Below, in pieces: positions 21,901-31,369 of a stretch of 64,000 bases of DNA. The DNA is from Nymphaea colorata (taxonomy: Eukaryota > Streptophyta > Magnoliopsida > Nymphaeales > Nymphaeaceae): positions 14,369,796 through 14,433,795 of the forward strand of contig NC_045140.1 in the NCBI RefSeq assembly GCF_008831285.2, written 5' to 3'. Positions within the stretch are counted from its first letter, which is position 1. Each line of letters starts with the position of its first letter. The notes beneath the pieces were generated by a model that was not told the DNA's origin, made no database searches, and worked only from the letters and a program-made list of their open reading frames with translations. Both the position numbers and the translations under genes were made by a program.

Positions 21901-24900
21901 GTAGGGACTCCTCAACAAAACGGAGTAGCCGAAAGAAAAAATCGACATCTCCTAGAAGTCACGCGAGCCTTGTTATTCCAAATGAATGTTCCTAGAATTT
22001 ATTGGAGTGATGCTCTTTTGAATGCATGTTATATTATTAATCGTCTTCCTAGCAAGCAACTTCAGGATCGTGCTCCTCTTGAAATTCTAAAGGGACGAAA
22101 ACTCAATTTAAACCACATGCGAACCTTTGGATGTGTTGTTTTTGTTGCTACCCAAAATCAAAATTTAGACAAACTTAGTACTCGAGCTCTTAAATGCATG
22201 TTCTTAGGGTATTCCATCTCGCAAAAGGGGTACAAATGCTATAGCTTAGAAGAAAAGCGTCTTCTAATATCTAGGGATGTGGTATTTAATGAAAATACAC
22301 CCTACTTTCCTCAGCCAGCGCAGGAGAAACATATTCAGGGGAAGAATTTATTATCTAATTCTAACGTGTTTGACAAGAATGGTTTTCAGGGGGAGATTGT
22401 ATTACCAACCACTAATGCAGATGATGTGTTCACAATTATGAGAAGAAATTCAGATTCACTAGAAACTTTTCAAGAGACCAACACAGAAAATGCTACATCA
22501 CAGAACCAGATTGACAGTCAAAATATAGATTATCAAAATGACATTCAATTTCCTTTGCGAAGATCAGAACGTTAAATCAGACCTCCTACTCATTTATCTG
22601 ATTATGTCATGCTCACTTCCACCAACTATCCGATCGAGCATTATGTTGGGTATGAGAGAATTAACAGCACATATAAAGCTTATTTGTCTCAAGTCTCTAG
22701 CTGTTCTGAACCGTGTACATATGAAGAAGCAAAAAAAGACTTGTTATGGGTAAAGGCCATGAATGAAGAGCTTGATGCATTATACAAAAATAAGACGTGG
22801 GATATTGTCACCTTACCACCTGAAAAAATGGCTGTGGGATGTCGATGGGTGTTCAAGATAAAACACAAAAGTGATGGAAGTATTGAAAGGTACAAAGCCA
22901 GACTAGTAGCAAAAGGATACACACAAACACAAGGCCTAGATTATGAAGAAACATTTGCTCCCGTAGCAAAAATACTGTCAGAGTAATTCTTTCTATTGCT
23001 TGCAACTACAATTGGTCTTTGTACCAATTAGATGTTAAAAATGCTTTCTTGCAAGGAGAGTTGAAAGAAGAAGTGTATATGAAACTTCCTCCTGGGCATC
23101 CAAAAGAGGCAAATGGTAAGCTTGTGTGTAGGTTGCGTAAAGCTATCTATGGTCTGAAACAATCTCCAAGAGCATGGCACTATCATCTGAGCAACTTCCT
23201 AGAACAACACAATTTTGCTAGAAGCAATGCCGACAATTCTTTGTTTATCAAAAGAAAGGATGATCATCTTATTATTATTTTGGTCTATGTTGATGACATA
23301 ATTCTTACAGGAACAAATGATCAAGGACTTATGAAGACTAAAGAGCTCCTTCATGATGCTTTTGATATAAAAGATTTAGGAAGGCTTCGCTATTTTTTAG
23401 GAATTGAGATAGCTCACTCGCACAAAGGTCTTTTTCTATCTCAACGAAAATACACGATGGATTTGCTCAAAACAGCAGGAAGGATTGGGTGCAAGCCGAT
23501 AGAGACACCTATTGAAGTCGGTCAAAAGATTGAAATTACTCCTGATGAACCTGTCATTAACAAAGAAGGCTACCAACGTCTTGTAGGGAAACTTATTTAT
23601 TTAACTATTACAAGGCCTGACATAACATATGCAGTCAGTATTGCCAGTCAGTCCATGCATGCTCCAACTAAACATCATTGGAAAATCATCAATCGTATAT
23701 TGCAGTATCTAAAGAAGGCTCCAGGACAAGGTATATGGTACAAAAGGAATGGTCATCATCAAGTGTGTGGTTATACTGATACCGACTGGGCTGGTAGTTC
23801 AGACAGAAAATCCACCACCGGTTATTGTATGTTTGTTGGAGGAAACATTGTATCTTGAAAAAGTAAAAAACAGAGTGTAGTGTCCAGATCCAATGCCGAG
23901 GCAGAATATCGGGCTATGGCTACAGCAGCAAGTGAACTTACATGGATTAAAACTCTTGTGTCAGAAATTGGATTAGAAGTTGACATTCCTATTCCCTTGC
24001 ATTGTGACAATCAAGCTGCAATTTCTATTACAGCAAATCCTGTTTTTCATGAAAGGACCAAACACATTGAAATTGATTGTCATTATATTCGTGAAAAAGT
24101 GCAGAAAGGAGAACTGTGCACACCATATACAAAAAGCTCGGATCAACTGGCAGATGGTCTTACTAAAGGTTTAAATCGAGATCAACATTACAAGAATCTC
24201 ATCAAGTGGGGATGTACAAATATTTACACCCCACTTGAGGGGGAGTGTTGAAGAATCCAATTTCCTTTCTTGTTCCCACCCGTTGGGCATATTGTCGTTC
24301 TCTCTTTGTGCATGTTTTAGAAACTATTATAGTTTCTTTTATTGTATTGCCTTGTGAGAGAGCCTTCCACATTTGTTAGGCATTTTGGTGGAAGCTCTCA
24401 TATATCACGTGTATTGCCTTTGGCCTAAAAAATAAAACAATCAAAAAAATACAGAGGGAGGTGTGGAGCCTCTGTCGTGGATGTAGGTCTGAGCATACCG
24501 AACCACGTTAAATCTTGCTTGTTTCTTGCTCCTCTTTCTTTCTACAGTTGTCATCAGGATTCAGTTGTTGAAGGTCCTCAAAGAAGGATACGATGATTCT
24601 TCATGGCCTCTCCAGTGCAAAAGAGAAAGGTAATCACCGACCGCTTCTAGCTCGCCAACTTGTAGTGATCATCTTAAACCCCAATTTCACACCCTACAGT
24701 CTCAACTCTTCGTCATCTGTAACAGGCATGCTGGAGAAATAAAGCTGATACTGCACTATAAGAAGCTAAATGTGAGTTCACCTGTTCCACTTTCAGTTTG
24801 ATTGCTCCAATGTTCCTTTCAGTTTCGTGGTCGAATCGATCTAAATGTTTTTTTTTTAAATTTCTTCCTGTTTGTTTTGCGGAAGCATTCGAACAACGAG

Positions 24901-25293
24901 GCAATGCCCGCCCCCTCATATCCACCTCCGTCAGCACCACCGCAAGCATATAGCGTTTATCCCCTTGCTTACGTTCAGCCACCGCCCAGCACCTACCCTC
25001 CGGTTGGCTATTGGCCCTGCCCCACTCATCCACCACCAAGCTATCCTCCTCCTCCTCCATATCCCCCTCAGCCTCCTGTCTATCAACCGCCACCGTATCC
25101 CCCAACAACGTATCCTCCGGCCACATACCCACCGGCTTCATACCCACCGGCTCCATACCCACCGGCTTCATATCCAGGTACCCTCTCAACTGTGTCCTGC
25201 AAGCATATGGATCGTAGAACGGATCAATCAGCTGCTTATATGCATCTCGTGTTTTATACAGGGCAATACCCAGGAGCTTACCCACCATACTGA
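12999..25293 (+). CDS. C2-domain protein with Pro/Tyr-rich tail, gene B (split by two retrotransposons)
   Basis: Paralog of gene A. Exons: 12999-13041, 13147-13251, 18839-18965, 24558-24629, 24726-24771, 24883 or 24886-25177, and 25262-25293. Exons 1-5 have exactly the lengths of gene A (43, 105, 127, 72, 46 bp). Joined, the frame is open for about 238-239 aa: MPISGIQGQMLEVT, C2 core with ISKQDPYVCVEYED and GGRNPTFREKF, GYDDSSWPLQ, then a PPxYPP tail ending YPGAYPPY. Intron 2 carries an antisense copia element 8 nt after its donor; intron 3 carries a sense copia element ending 11 nt before exon 4. The exon 6 acceptor reads GCGG where gene A has GCAG; the next AG is 3 nt downstream and would cost one codon. 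The frame is intact, but splicing efficiency is uncertain, so gene B could be functional, weakly expressed or a young pseudogene. Confidence 0.75.
13260..13734 (-). repeat. LTR, distal copy of the intron-2 copia element
   Basis: 475 bp starting TGTTGGGATT and ending ATCTTACA. By eye it differs from its partner at about 17 positions, mostly substitutions with two 1-nt indels. Confidence 0.93.
16850..17340. repeat. Degenerate tandem array of GAACCGGT / AATCGGTT units in the copia leader
   Basis: About twenty copies of a short unit built on GAACCGGT(C/T)TGAAA or GAATCGGTTC(C/T)AAAA, spaced roughly 20-25 bp, run from about 16980 to 17335; the part from 16850 is more degenerate. It lies between the element's primer site and gag. 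The small minus-strand frame here (17109-17312) is a by-product, with repeating FEPI/SEPI-like residues. Confidence 0.75.
17341..18125. other. GC-rich insert inside the copia leader
   Basis: A block of far higher GC than its surroundings, containing runs of T near 17437-17450 and 18107-18119 and of A at about 17722. It has long open frames on both strands because it lacks AT-rich stops; none resembles a known protein. A perfect hairpin with 11-bp arms (CGGGTCGGGTC / GACCCGACCCG, 17363-17390) sits at its left edge. It may be captured host sequence or an expanded leader repeat. Confidence 0.55.
18197..18208 (-). promoter_or_regulatory. Primer binding site for initiator tRNA-Met
   Basis: The minus strand reads TGGTATCAGAGC, the standard plant copia primer site complementary to the 3' end of initiator tRNA-Met, two bases inside the LTR at 18211. 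Confidence 0.9.
18211..18687 (-). repeat. LTR, promoter-proximal copy of the intron-2 copia element
   Basis: 477 bp with the same TGTTGGGATT...ATCTTACA ends. On the minus strand it is the 5' LTR, so the element would transcribe against gene B. Confidence 0.93.
19046..19346 (+). repeat. 5' LTR of the intron-3 copia element
   Basis: 301 bp. By eye three substitutions separate it from the 3' LTR, giving about 1% divergence. It starts TGTTGAAGAATCC and ends TTTCTTTCTACA. Confidence 0.95.
19354..19735 (+). repeat. Tandem duplication in the leader of the intron-3 copia element
   Basis: Two copies of a unit with a 192-bp period: CTGAAACTGCGCCAGATTCC begins at 19369 and again at 19561, and both contain AGCATAGGCTCGTTGGAA and TTTCAGATTTTTTGGA. 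The copies have diverged far more than the LTRs, so the duplication predates this insertion and belongs to the family. Confidence 0.8.
24246..24546 (+). repeat. 3' LTR of the intron-3 copia element
   Basis: 301 bp, ending 11 bp before exon 4 of gene B. Its pyrimidine-rich end (CTCCTCTTTCTTTCTACA) takes the place of the host's original branch-point and pyrimidine region. Confidence 0.95.
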
Positions 25294-26900
25294 TGTTTCA
25301 AATGGGTTTGGACTTCGGAGGTGCAGCATATATTAATATATGACGATTTTTGAGTGTCTGCTGTGAAACCGTGTCTCAAAATCTTGTGTTTGGCAGTATT
25401 TGCCATGTATGGTTCCGGCCGTCGCCGGCCAGTCTCAACCTTGTTCTTGTCAAAAGTTCCTGATCATTGTAATTCGTTCTTGCATATCTTGAGTGTTTGC
25501 TTTCTGTTCTTTTGATCTTACAGTATTTATTAGAAAAAATAAAAACTTTTTGTGATTATTATTTTTGCTTTTACAATAAAAAAAAAGACCGATGAGAAAA
25601 GGATCAGTATAAGTTTTACTGACCCTTTTTTGGAAGCTCAATAAAAGTAGTGTACTTTAATTGACGTTTTTGCACTAGTAAAAGTTTCTTTCCGCAAGTG
25701 ATTAAAAGTCATGGATTTGAGGTTCCTTCTACTGACGCAAAAAATCTAGTCTTTAAGGCAATGTGGGAAGTGTTTTTGCACGGTAAAATTTTTAAGAAAA
25801 AAAAAAAATGTACTTTGAGAAGAAATTAACTTTTTCCAAATCTAGGTCTTGATGGCCTACAACTTTTTTGCAAGATAAAACTTCACTGTTTGATGAACAT
25901 GAAGATACTAATTTCAGCGATTGTAGTCTTGAACTTTGGGCTAGACAGGAACATAAAGTAAGGAATTCATGGATAGAATACAAAGGTACTAATTTGATCT
26001 TGTGCAATCAAGCATCACTTCTTCCTTGTATAATTAAAAAGAAGAACCTGAGCAGCCAAAGACATTGACAACCACGACCATGCAATCGACAGAAAACAAC
26101 AACTAAAAAGGCAAGAAAACCATTTTTCCCCTCGGTGCAAGCAGCCAATGCAATAAACTTCAATATGCATCACATGTAAAGAGTAAGGTGAAAGATCAAA
26201 TTCGACTGCTGGAACACGAAATCATAAGCCCCTCTGTGAAACACAAAAGTAAGGCCTTCCCGTAAACCCATGTCCAGAAAGAAAGGAAAACCCCACAAAG
26301 GAAAGGGGGAAATCTATACTTGGGAAGTGAACTTCACTAAAATCTGCAGAACCCCTCCAAGACAGAACAGAAGTAACCTTCCAGTCAATCGGGAAATGCT
26401 ACAATGCTTTAACCGAAGGGATCATGCTTTACACTTAGTAGTGGCTTTCGTGCAGCATGCCCACCGGCAAAGCTATCCAGGATCATACCGGATCGAGAAG
26501 AAACATAATAGATTCTAGGGTTACACAGCACGCGAAGACAGAGAAAGAAAGCCCTAGAGGTCGATCGCCCTAAAGGAAATGCGAGCAGCAGAAGACGCCC
26601 GCAAACCGGTGGTTCATACGAAGGGAAATGCCCTAGAACCTCGCTGCTGCTGAGGAAGAGCCCGCTGCTGTAGAGGCTGGAGAAACAGCCGCAGAGGAAG
26701 AAGGCCCAACGAGGAAGACGGGAATAAGCAACGGGCAAAAAAAAAACTCGTAGAAAAAAGTGGGATCTCTCTAGGTCCAACTATTTTGAGTGAGAAATTT
26801 TTCCGAATTCACTGAAAAAAGCATGGCAAAACAAAATTTACTGTGTTTGATGCTGCAGCGGAAAACCGTACAAACTTGGGAAAAAAAAAAAAAAAAACTT
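25294..26900. other. Downstream of C2 gene B, no gene recognised
   Basis: The first few hundred bases are probably the gene B 3' UTR. The rest holds short A/T runs and a more GC-rich stretch (26520-26740). The minus-strand frame there (26409-26780) is rich in Leu, Ser and Phe and resembles nothing I know. No repeats with clear ends were found. Confidence 0.4.
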
Positions 26901-27739
26901 TGTCCAAAAATTTTCACACTTTTACTTACATGACCATTCCATCACTTTAGTCTTACTTGACTTCAATTGTAAATTACAAAGAAAAATCGTGTGAGTTGAG
27001 TTGCCAAGTTGCAACGGTGTACATTAATGGCATTTGTGCTAGCTAATGGTTGGCACGATGAGCCAATTCGAAACCAATCATACATCCAACTTGGTAGACG
27101 AACTACACGTGAAACTCCTCTAAGGCCCTATATATATAGCACAAGAGAACGTGTGCACTCCTCTAAGATCTTATCACCGGCCGTGAGTAAAATTCTCAGC
27201 TCAACGTATGCACCGTGAGTGAGGAGCTGGTGTCATCAGTGGACCACAGATAAAAGCGTTTATATTTGAATGGCACATATCAAGTATCTTGGCTAATTCT
27301 TTCCTTTTTCACGATTCAAGAATATGAAAAAAAAGTATGGTGGGCACCAAACCTTCTTCTTTTTCCACCCACCCTCAGTGTTCATATCCCTCCGTGTATA
27401 TAGCCAACATAACTGATAGATGCAGGATATGATCCATATAATCTAGTAAATGTGGCGACTTTAGAGGTTTATCTTTTGTTGCTTTCATTGGAAAACTGTT
27501 GTGCTAGATTGAATCCCTCAGCTTCAAATTGTTCAGGCTAGGCCAGCCGCATTAAATCAATGAAACCAGTTCCACCAGTACTAAAGATGCAAGTAGAAAA
27601 ATAACAGATCTAACATGGTCACAATTAAGTTCAGCCCTTGAGAGGGTAAAAGCTGGTTAGAGTAATATGTTGGTTACAAGCTTTTATCAAAATGAGAAGT
27701 GCATTTTTAATAGGCTTTGTCCATCGAAGCATGCAAAGC

Positions 27740-27905
27740 CATCAATGGCTCTAATGAACCTGTCACTGTTTATCCGTTCTCATAACTAACTTGATAAAGA
27801 AAACCAACTAGTTTTCCAGCATCCTCTTGCCCCAAAAAGAATATTTCAGGCGTTGCTTCATCAGGATTATGTTCAACATCACTACAATAATCCTCGTTGT
27901 TCTTG
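27740..27905 (-). pseudogene. Exon-like fragment, copy 1 (unidentified)
   Basis: The minus strand reads as coding (NPDEATPEIFFLGQEDAG, then KLVGFLYQVSYENG) until a TAA interrupts it before TVTGSLEPL. It is the partner of the fragment at 30262-30435. I do not recognise the family. Confidence 0.4.
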
Positions 27906-27911
27906 CCTGAT

Positions 27912-28070
27912 TTAGACATGAGAAAACCAGACATACTGAGTCCCTGGCGCCTGAGGAACCGTGGATTCTAAAACATCAGATAGCTTGAGAACGCCTCCCC
28001 TTTTCCCTGCCTTCTTCAGATTCACTATCTGAGAAGACATCATCCCTTCTAGTTGTATTCAACCAGCTGG
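27912..28070 (-). pseudogene. Shuffled PTEN2 fragment
   Basis: Three pieces match the neighbouring PTEN2 gene in the same orientation but not in its order. 27912-27940 matches intron sequence near 32391-32419. 27950-28040 matches exon 12 at 31610-31716, including a run of over 40 nearly identical bases around CCCTGCCTTCTTCAGATTC. 28047-28068 matches the start of exon 11 near 32022-32043. It cannot encode a product. An intron piece is included, so this is not a simple processed pseudogene. Confidence 0.75.
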
Positions 28071-30261
28071 GAGTATGTTACAAAGGTCAATATTGAAATT
28101 TAGGGTTCACACTCAGCATGCACCAGTTGTGTACGTAGGGTGGCGCACAGAACTTGGTGTCTGCTTTGATGGGAAAAACTTACACAAATGAAATATTCAG
28201 GTGCCAATGAAAAGAAGAAAACCTCAGCCCACGCCAACGAAAAAACAATCAGTCTGTGTTTAATTGCCATGTACAGGGGGCGGAAAACTTTTAACCAAAA
28301 CAGTACCCCTGAAGAGTTTCCTATTCTAATCGTCAGCCAGTTAGAGATCAACCTCCAAATTATACGCGTCAAAGCCAACCTACCAACTCAAGTGCTTAAG
28401 TTCTTTATCAGCCTCCCCACGTCAAGTTCGTCCAAGCTTTGTAATCCGAGGTCGTCTTAGATCTGCCGCGACCTGGGAAACAGAAGGCAGCATTCGGATA
28501 AGATCAGCGTTGTCATCATTGCTACTAAAATAAAATTTCCAGCATGAAAGCAGGGATTTCAACACTCACTGGTTCCACGAAATGAATTAGAACACGATCA
28601 CCCAATTTCGCTCCGATCAGATGCTTACCAACATGCTTGGTAGTATCGCATGAAATTCCTCCTCCCCCCTCCCCCATTCTTCTTCTCTAGTTGGAGTTCA
28701 CACTTTTTACAGTGAGAAAGTGACGGAGAGAGGGAGAGAGAGAGAGAGAGAGAGACTGACTAGGTCCAAGGCGTTTCGAAAATTTCTTATTCGAAATCAG
28801 GTTGCGTGCATAGTGGTGTGCACATAACAGCATTCAGGGCTTTTAATTTTTTGCTTATAAAAAAAATGTACATTTTAAACTTTTTTTATGAAGAAATCTA
28901 TGAAACCCTTTTTGTCCTCGTGAGCTTGCGAGGCTGTAGAAAACAAAACCCCAGACACTCACTATTCTCACGGGTATGTGGATCTCACACGTTTTGAGGG
29001 TTTGTGATACAAACACGATCGAATTGCCTAGATTCATTTCTTGTTTTGACTCTTTTAAGTGCACCGTTTCTTGTTGGTTAAGAATTATTTCATGGGACAA
29101 GCTTGTTCAATTATTAAAGGTCATGAAATAATGACAAATATAATTTTTTATAGTCCGTTGACTCTTTCAAGCATCTCAGGAAATAAGCTCCATGAACATA
29201 CATGAAGGGTAATTAGTTGATGGGTACTTTTTCCTATATACTTTATTTGTTATATCGACTCCTTTCTTTTCATTTGTTTTAGTTACTTAAATGTATGGCA
29301 CTCCTTTGTCAAATTTCCGCAAGGAGTTTTTTACATACTATACTAACAATATTTAGTCTTAGTTGACTTCTGTTGTAATTCTTTTTAGTCGTGTGAATAT
29401 CAACGATTAGTTGAACTTTACGTGAAGCGAAGAGATATATACACTCTCTCTCTCTCTCTCAAACACAGTCTCATTAGCAAATTAATAAAAGCTATCAAGA
29501 GAACTTGTGGGGCGCCCTGTTAACAAGTTCACCCATAATTGGCTAATTCAATCCGCCTGTTAAATTTGAAAGCATAGACCATATCACCGGCCGTGGTAAA
29601 ATTCCGGCCAGTTCAAGTTATGCACCGCGAGTGAGGAGGTGGTGTCATTAGTGCACTACAGATAAAAGCGTTTATTTTCGAACGGCACATATAAAATATC
29701 TGGGATAAATTTTTCTTTTTTAGTGTTTCAAGAATAGGAAAAAAAATGCGGGGCTGAAAACCCTCTTCTTCTTCCACTCAGTGTTCATATCATTCCGTCT
29801 ATCTAGCCAAAATAACTGATACATAGACGATATGGTCCACATAATCTGTGACAAAATTTTGGAGTTATATCTTTTGTTGCTTTCATTGGAAAACTGTTAT
29901 GCTAGATTGCATCCCTCGTCTTCACATTGTTCAGGCTAGGCCAATCGCATTACTTCATTGAACCAAGCTCCACCAGCAGAGATGCAAGTTACGAAATTAC
30001 AGGTCTAACGCGGCCACTATTAAGTTCAGCCCTTTGACAAACGTGGATCTAAGCCTATTGCCATCTACCTAGAGATGTGAAATATCAATTGCTTAAAAGT
30101 CTCTCTAGAGAATAACCCCAACGATCAGTAAAAAGATGTCGCGAAAGATGACCCTGAAACTTCAGATGCACAGCTTAAGATGGCAAAACCTGGTTAGAGT
30201 AATATGTTGGTTGCAAGCTTTTATCAAAATGAGAAGTGCATTTTTAATAGGCTTTTTCCCT

Positions 30262-30435
30262 CTAAGCATGCAAAGCTATCAATGGCTCTAATGAACTGGT
30301 CACTGTTTTTCCGTTCTCGTAACAAATTTGATGATGAAAGCCAACTAGTTTTCCAGCACTCTCATGCCCGAAGATGAATATTTCAGATATTGCTTCATCA
30401 GGATTATGTGCACCATCACTATAATATGTAATCCT
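30262..30435 (-). pseudogene. Exon-like fragment, copy 2 (unidentified)
   Basis: An open minus-strand frame reads NPDEAISEIFIFGHESAG, then KLVGFHHQICYENGKTVT and SLEPLIALHA. It aligns with 27740-27905 over its whole length with several conservative differences and, unlike that copy, has no stop. It could be a decayed exon of an unrecognised gene; no flanking exons were found. Confidence 0.4.
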
Positions 30436-30460
30436 CGTTGTTCTTGCCCAAAAACTGAGA

Positions 30461-31369
30461 AAGGTTACAAATATTTGTATGTATTCCCTATCTTGACAAA
30501 AGACTGCACAAAAGTCCCTTCTTTCCATTACCAAAGACCCGCTAGAACTCCATCCTCACTTTACCAGAACCTGACGTAAAGATACAAAACACCCCTTTGT
30601 GCCAAAAAAAGGGAACGTCTCCTTTTCCTTTTCTATCCCACAAAACTCGCTCTTTCTGAGAATGATGAGAAAATCCTAGAAAATGTTTGACGCTAAGAAA
30701 TCCTAGAGGATTTTTATTACCATTTGATCAAGTTTTGAGGAATACCGTCAAAACAATTGGCACCTTACCTGTGCGCACCACGAATTCGAACGCGGCCTAA
30801 ACCCACATGAAAATTGGGAGAAAATGGTGGGGATATTGTGAGTGGTGAAACTGTAGCGTTTGAAAGGATCGTATAGAGGGAGGAAGATTTAATCCAACTG
30901 AAGTGAAGATAGTTCGGAGTTTGGCCTATCAAACGCAACCTCCGGACAGTGCTACCGATCAAGTAATACGCTTAACTTCAGTATCGCAGCAAGTGATGCC
31001 GTCTCTGCCCATAGTTTTGAACTGCTTCGTTAACGTTCACAACTCAGACCTACGAGACAAGCAGACTACATGCGGACTCGGTACACATTACCATCCGGTG
31101 GCGCCTGCAGTTTCCGAGAACATTTTATCCTTGACTAGAAAACAACTTTATTTGATAATGAAAATGGAGCATGAGGGGAATGACGAAAGAAACCAATAGA
31201 TGGCTTTGACGTAGTCGTATTAAAAACAAATAAAAAGACGACAACAAGAAACCACGGTTGTATCTCGAAGACATCGCTGGAAGATGCTTCTTCCCTGCTA
31301 GTTTACAACAAGATTGTCCAAGAATCAATATCTATGTACACAACAAGAATTAAGTTCAACAACGTCCCG
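30461..31369. other. Spacer and 3' UTR side of PTEN2
   Basis: No gene was recognised. On the minus strand an AATAAA (complement of 31148-31153) lies about 220 nt after the PTEN2 stop and is a reasonable poly(A) signal. Confidence 0.4.

Larger units (their letters stand above)
19046..24546 (+). mobile_element. Ty1/copia LTR retrotransposon, sense orientation in intron 3 of gene B, recently defective
   Basis: LTRs at 19046-19346 and 24246-24546 (301 bp each, TG...CA), TSD GTTGT (19041-19045 and 24547-24551), and polypurine tract CTTGAGGGGGAG before the 3' LTR. Polyprotein order is gag, CCHC knuckle (CTYCKKNGHTRDRC, about 20827), protease (WIIDSGASDHM, about 21090), integrase (HSDVWGP, LRTDNGTEF, GTPQQNGVAERK), RT (YVDD at 23286-23297) and RNase H (TDWAGSSDRKSTTGY, about 23790), the copia order. 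Breaks: a 2-nt loss near 20150 at the gag start, an in-frame stop at 22573-22575, a frameshift near 22975 in RT, and a TGA at 23856-23858 in RNase H. All domains remain, so it decayed by point changes. The initiator tRNA primer site is poor: only TGGTAT matches after the LTR. Confidence 0.95.
26930..30460. repeat. Local duplication complex (blocks X, Y, Z)
   Basis: Block Z: 27160-27905 is a diverged direct copy of 29578-30450, both opening with ATCACCGGCCGTG. Block X: 28900-29400 matches 11750-12245, with a short piece at 26940-27000. Block Y: 28548-28690 matches 12265-12440. A GA microsatellite lies at 28730-28755 and CT at 29443-29460. Copies carry many substitutions and indels, so the duplications are not recent. 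No transposon ends were recognised. Confidence 0.7.

Noticed and set aside
26409-26780. 123-codon minus-strand frame
   Set aside because: Leu/Ser/Phe-rich, no family, no conserved neighbour exon.
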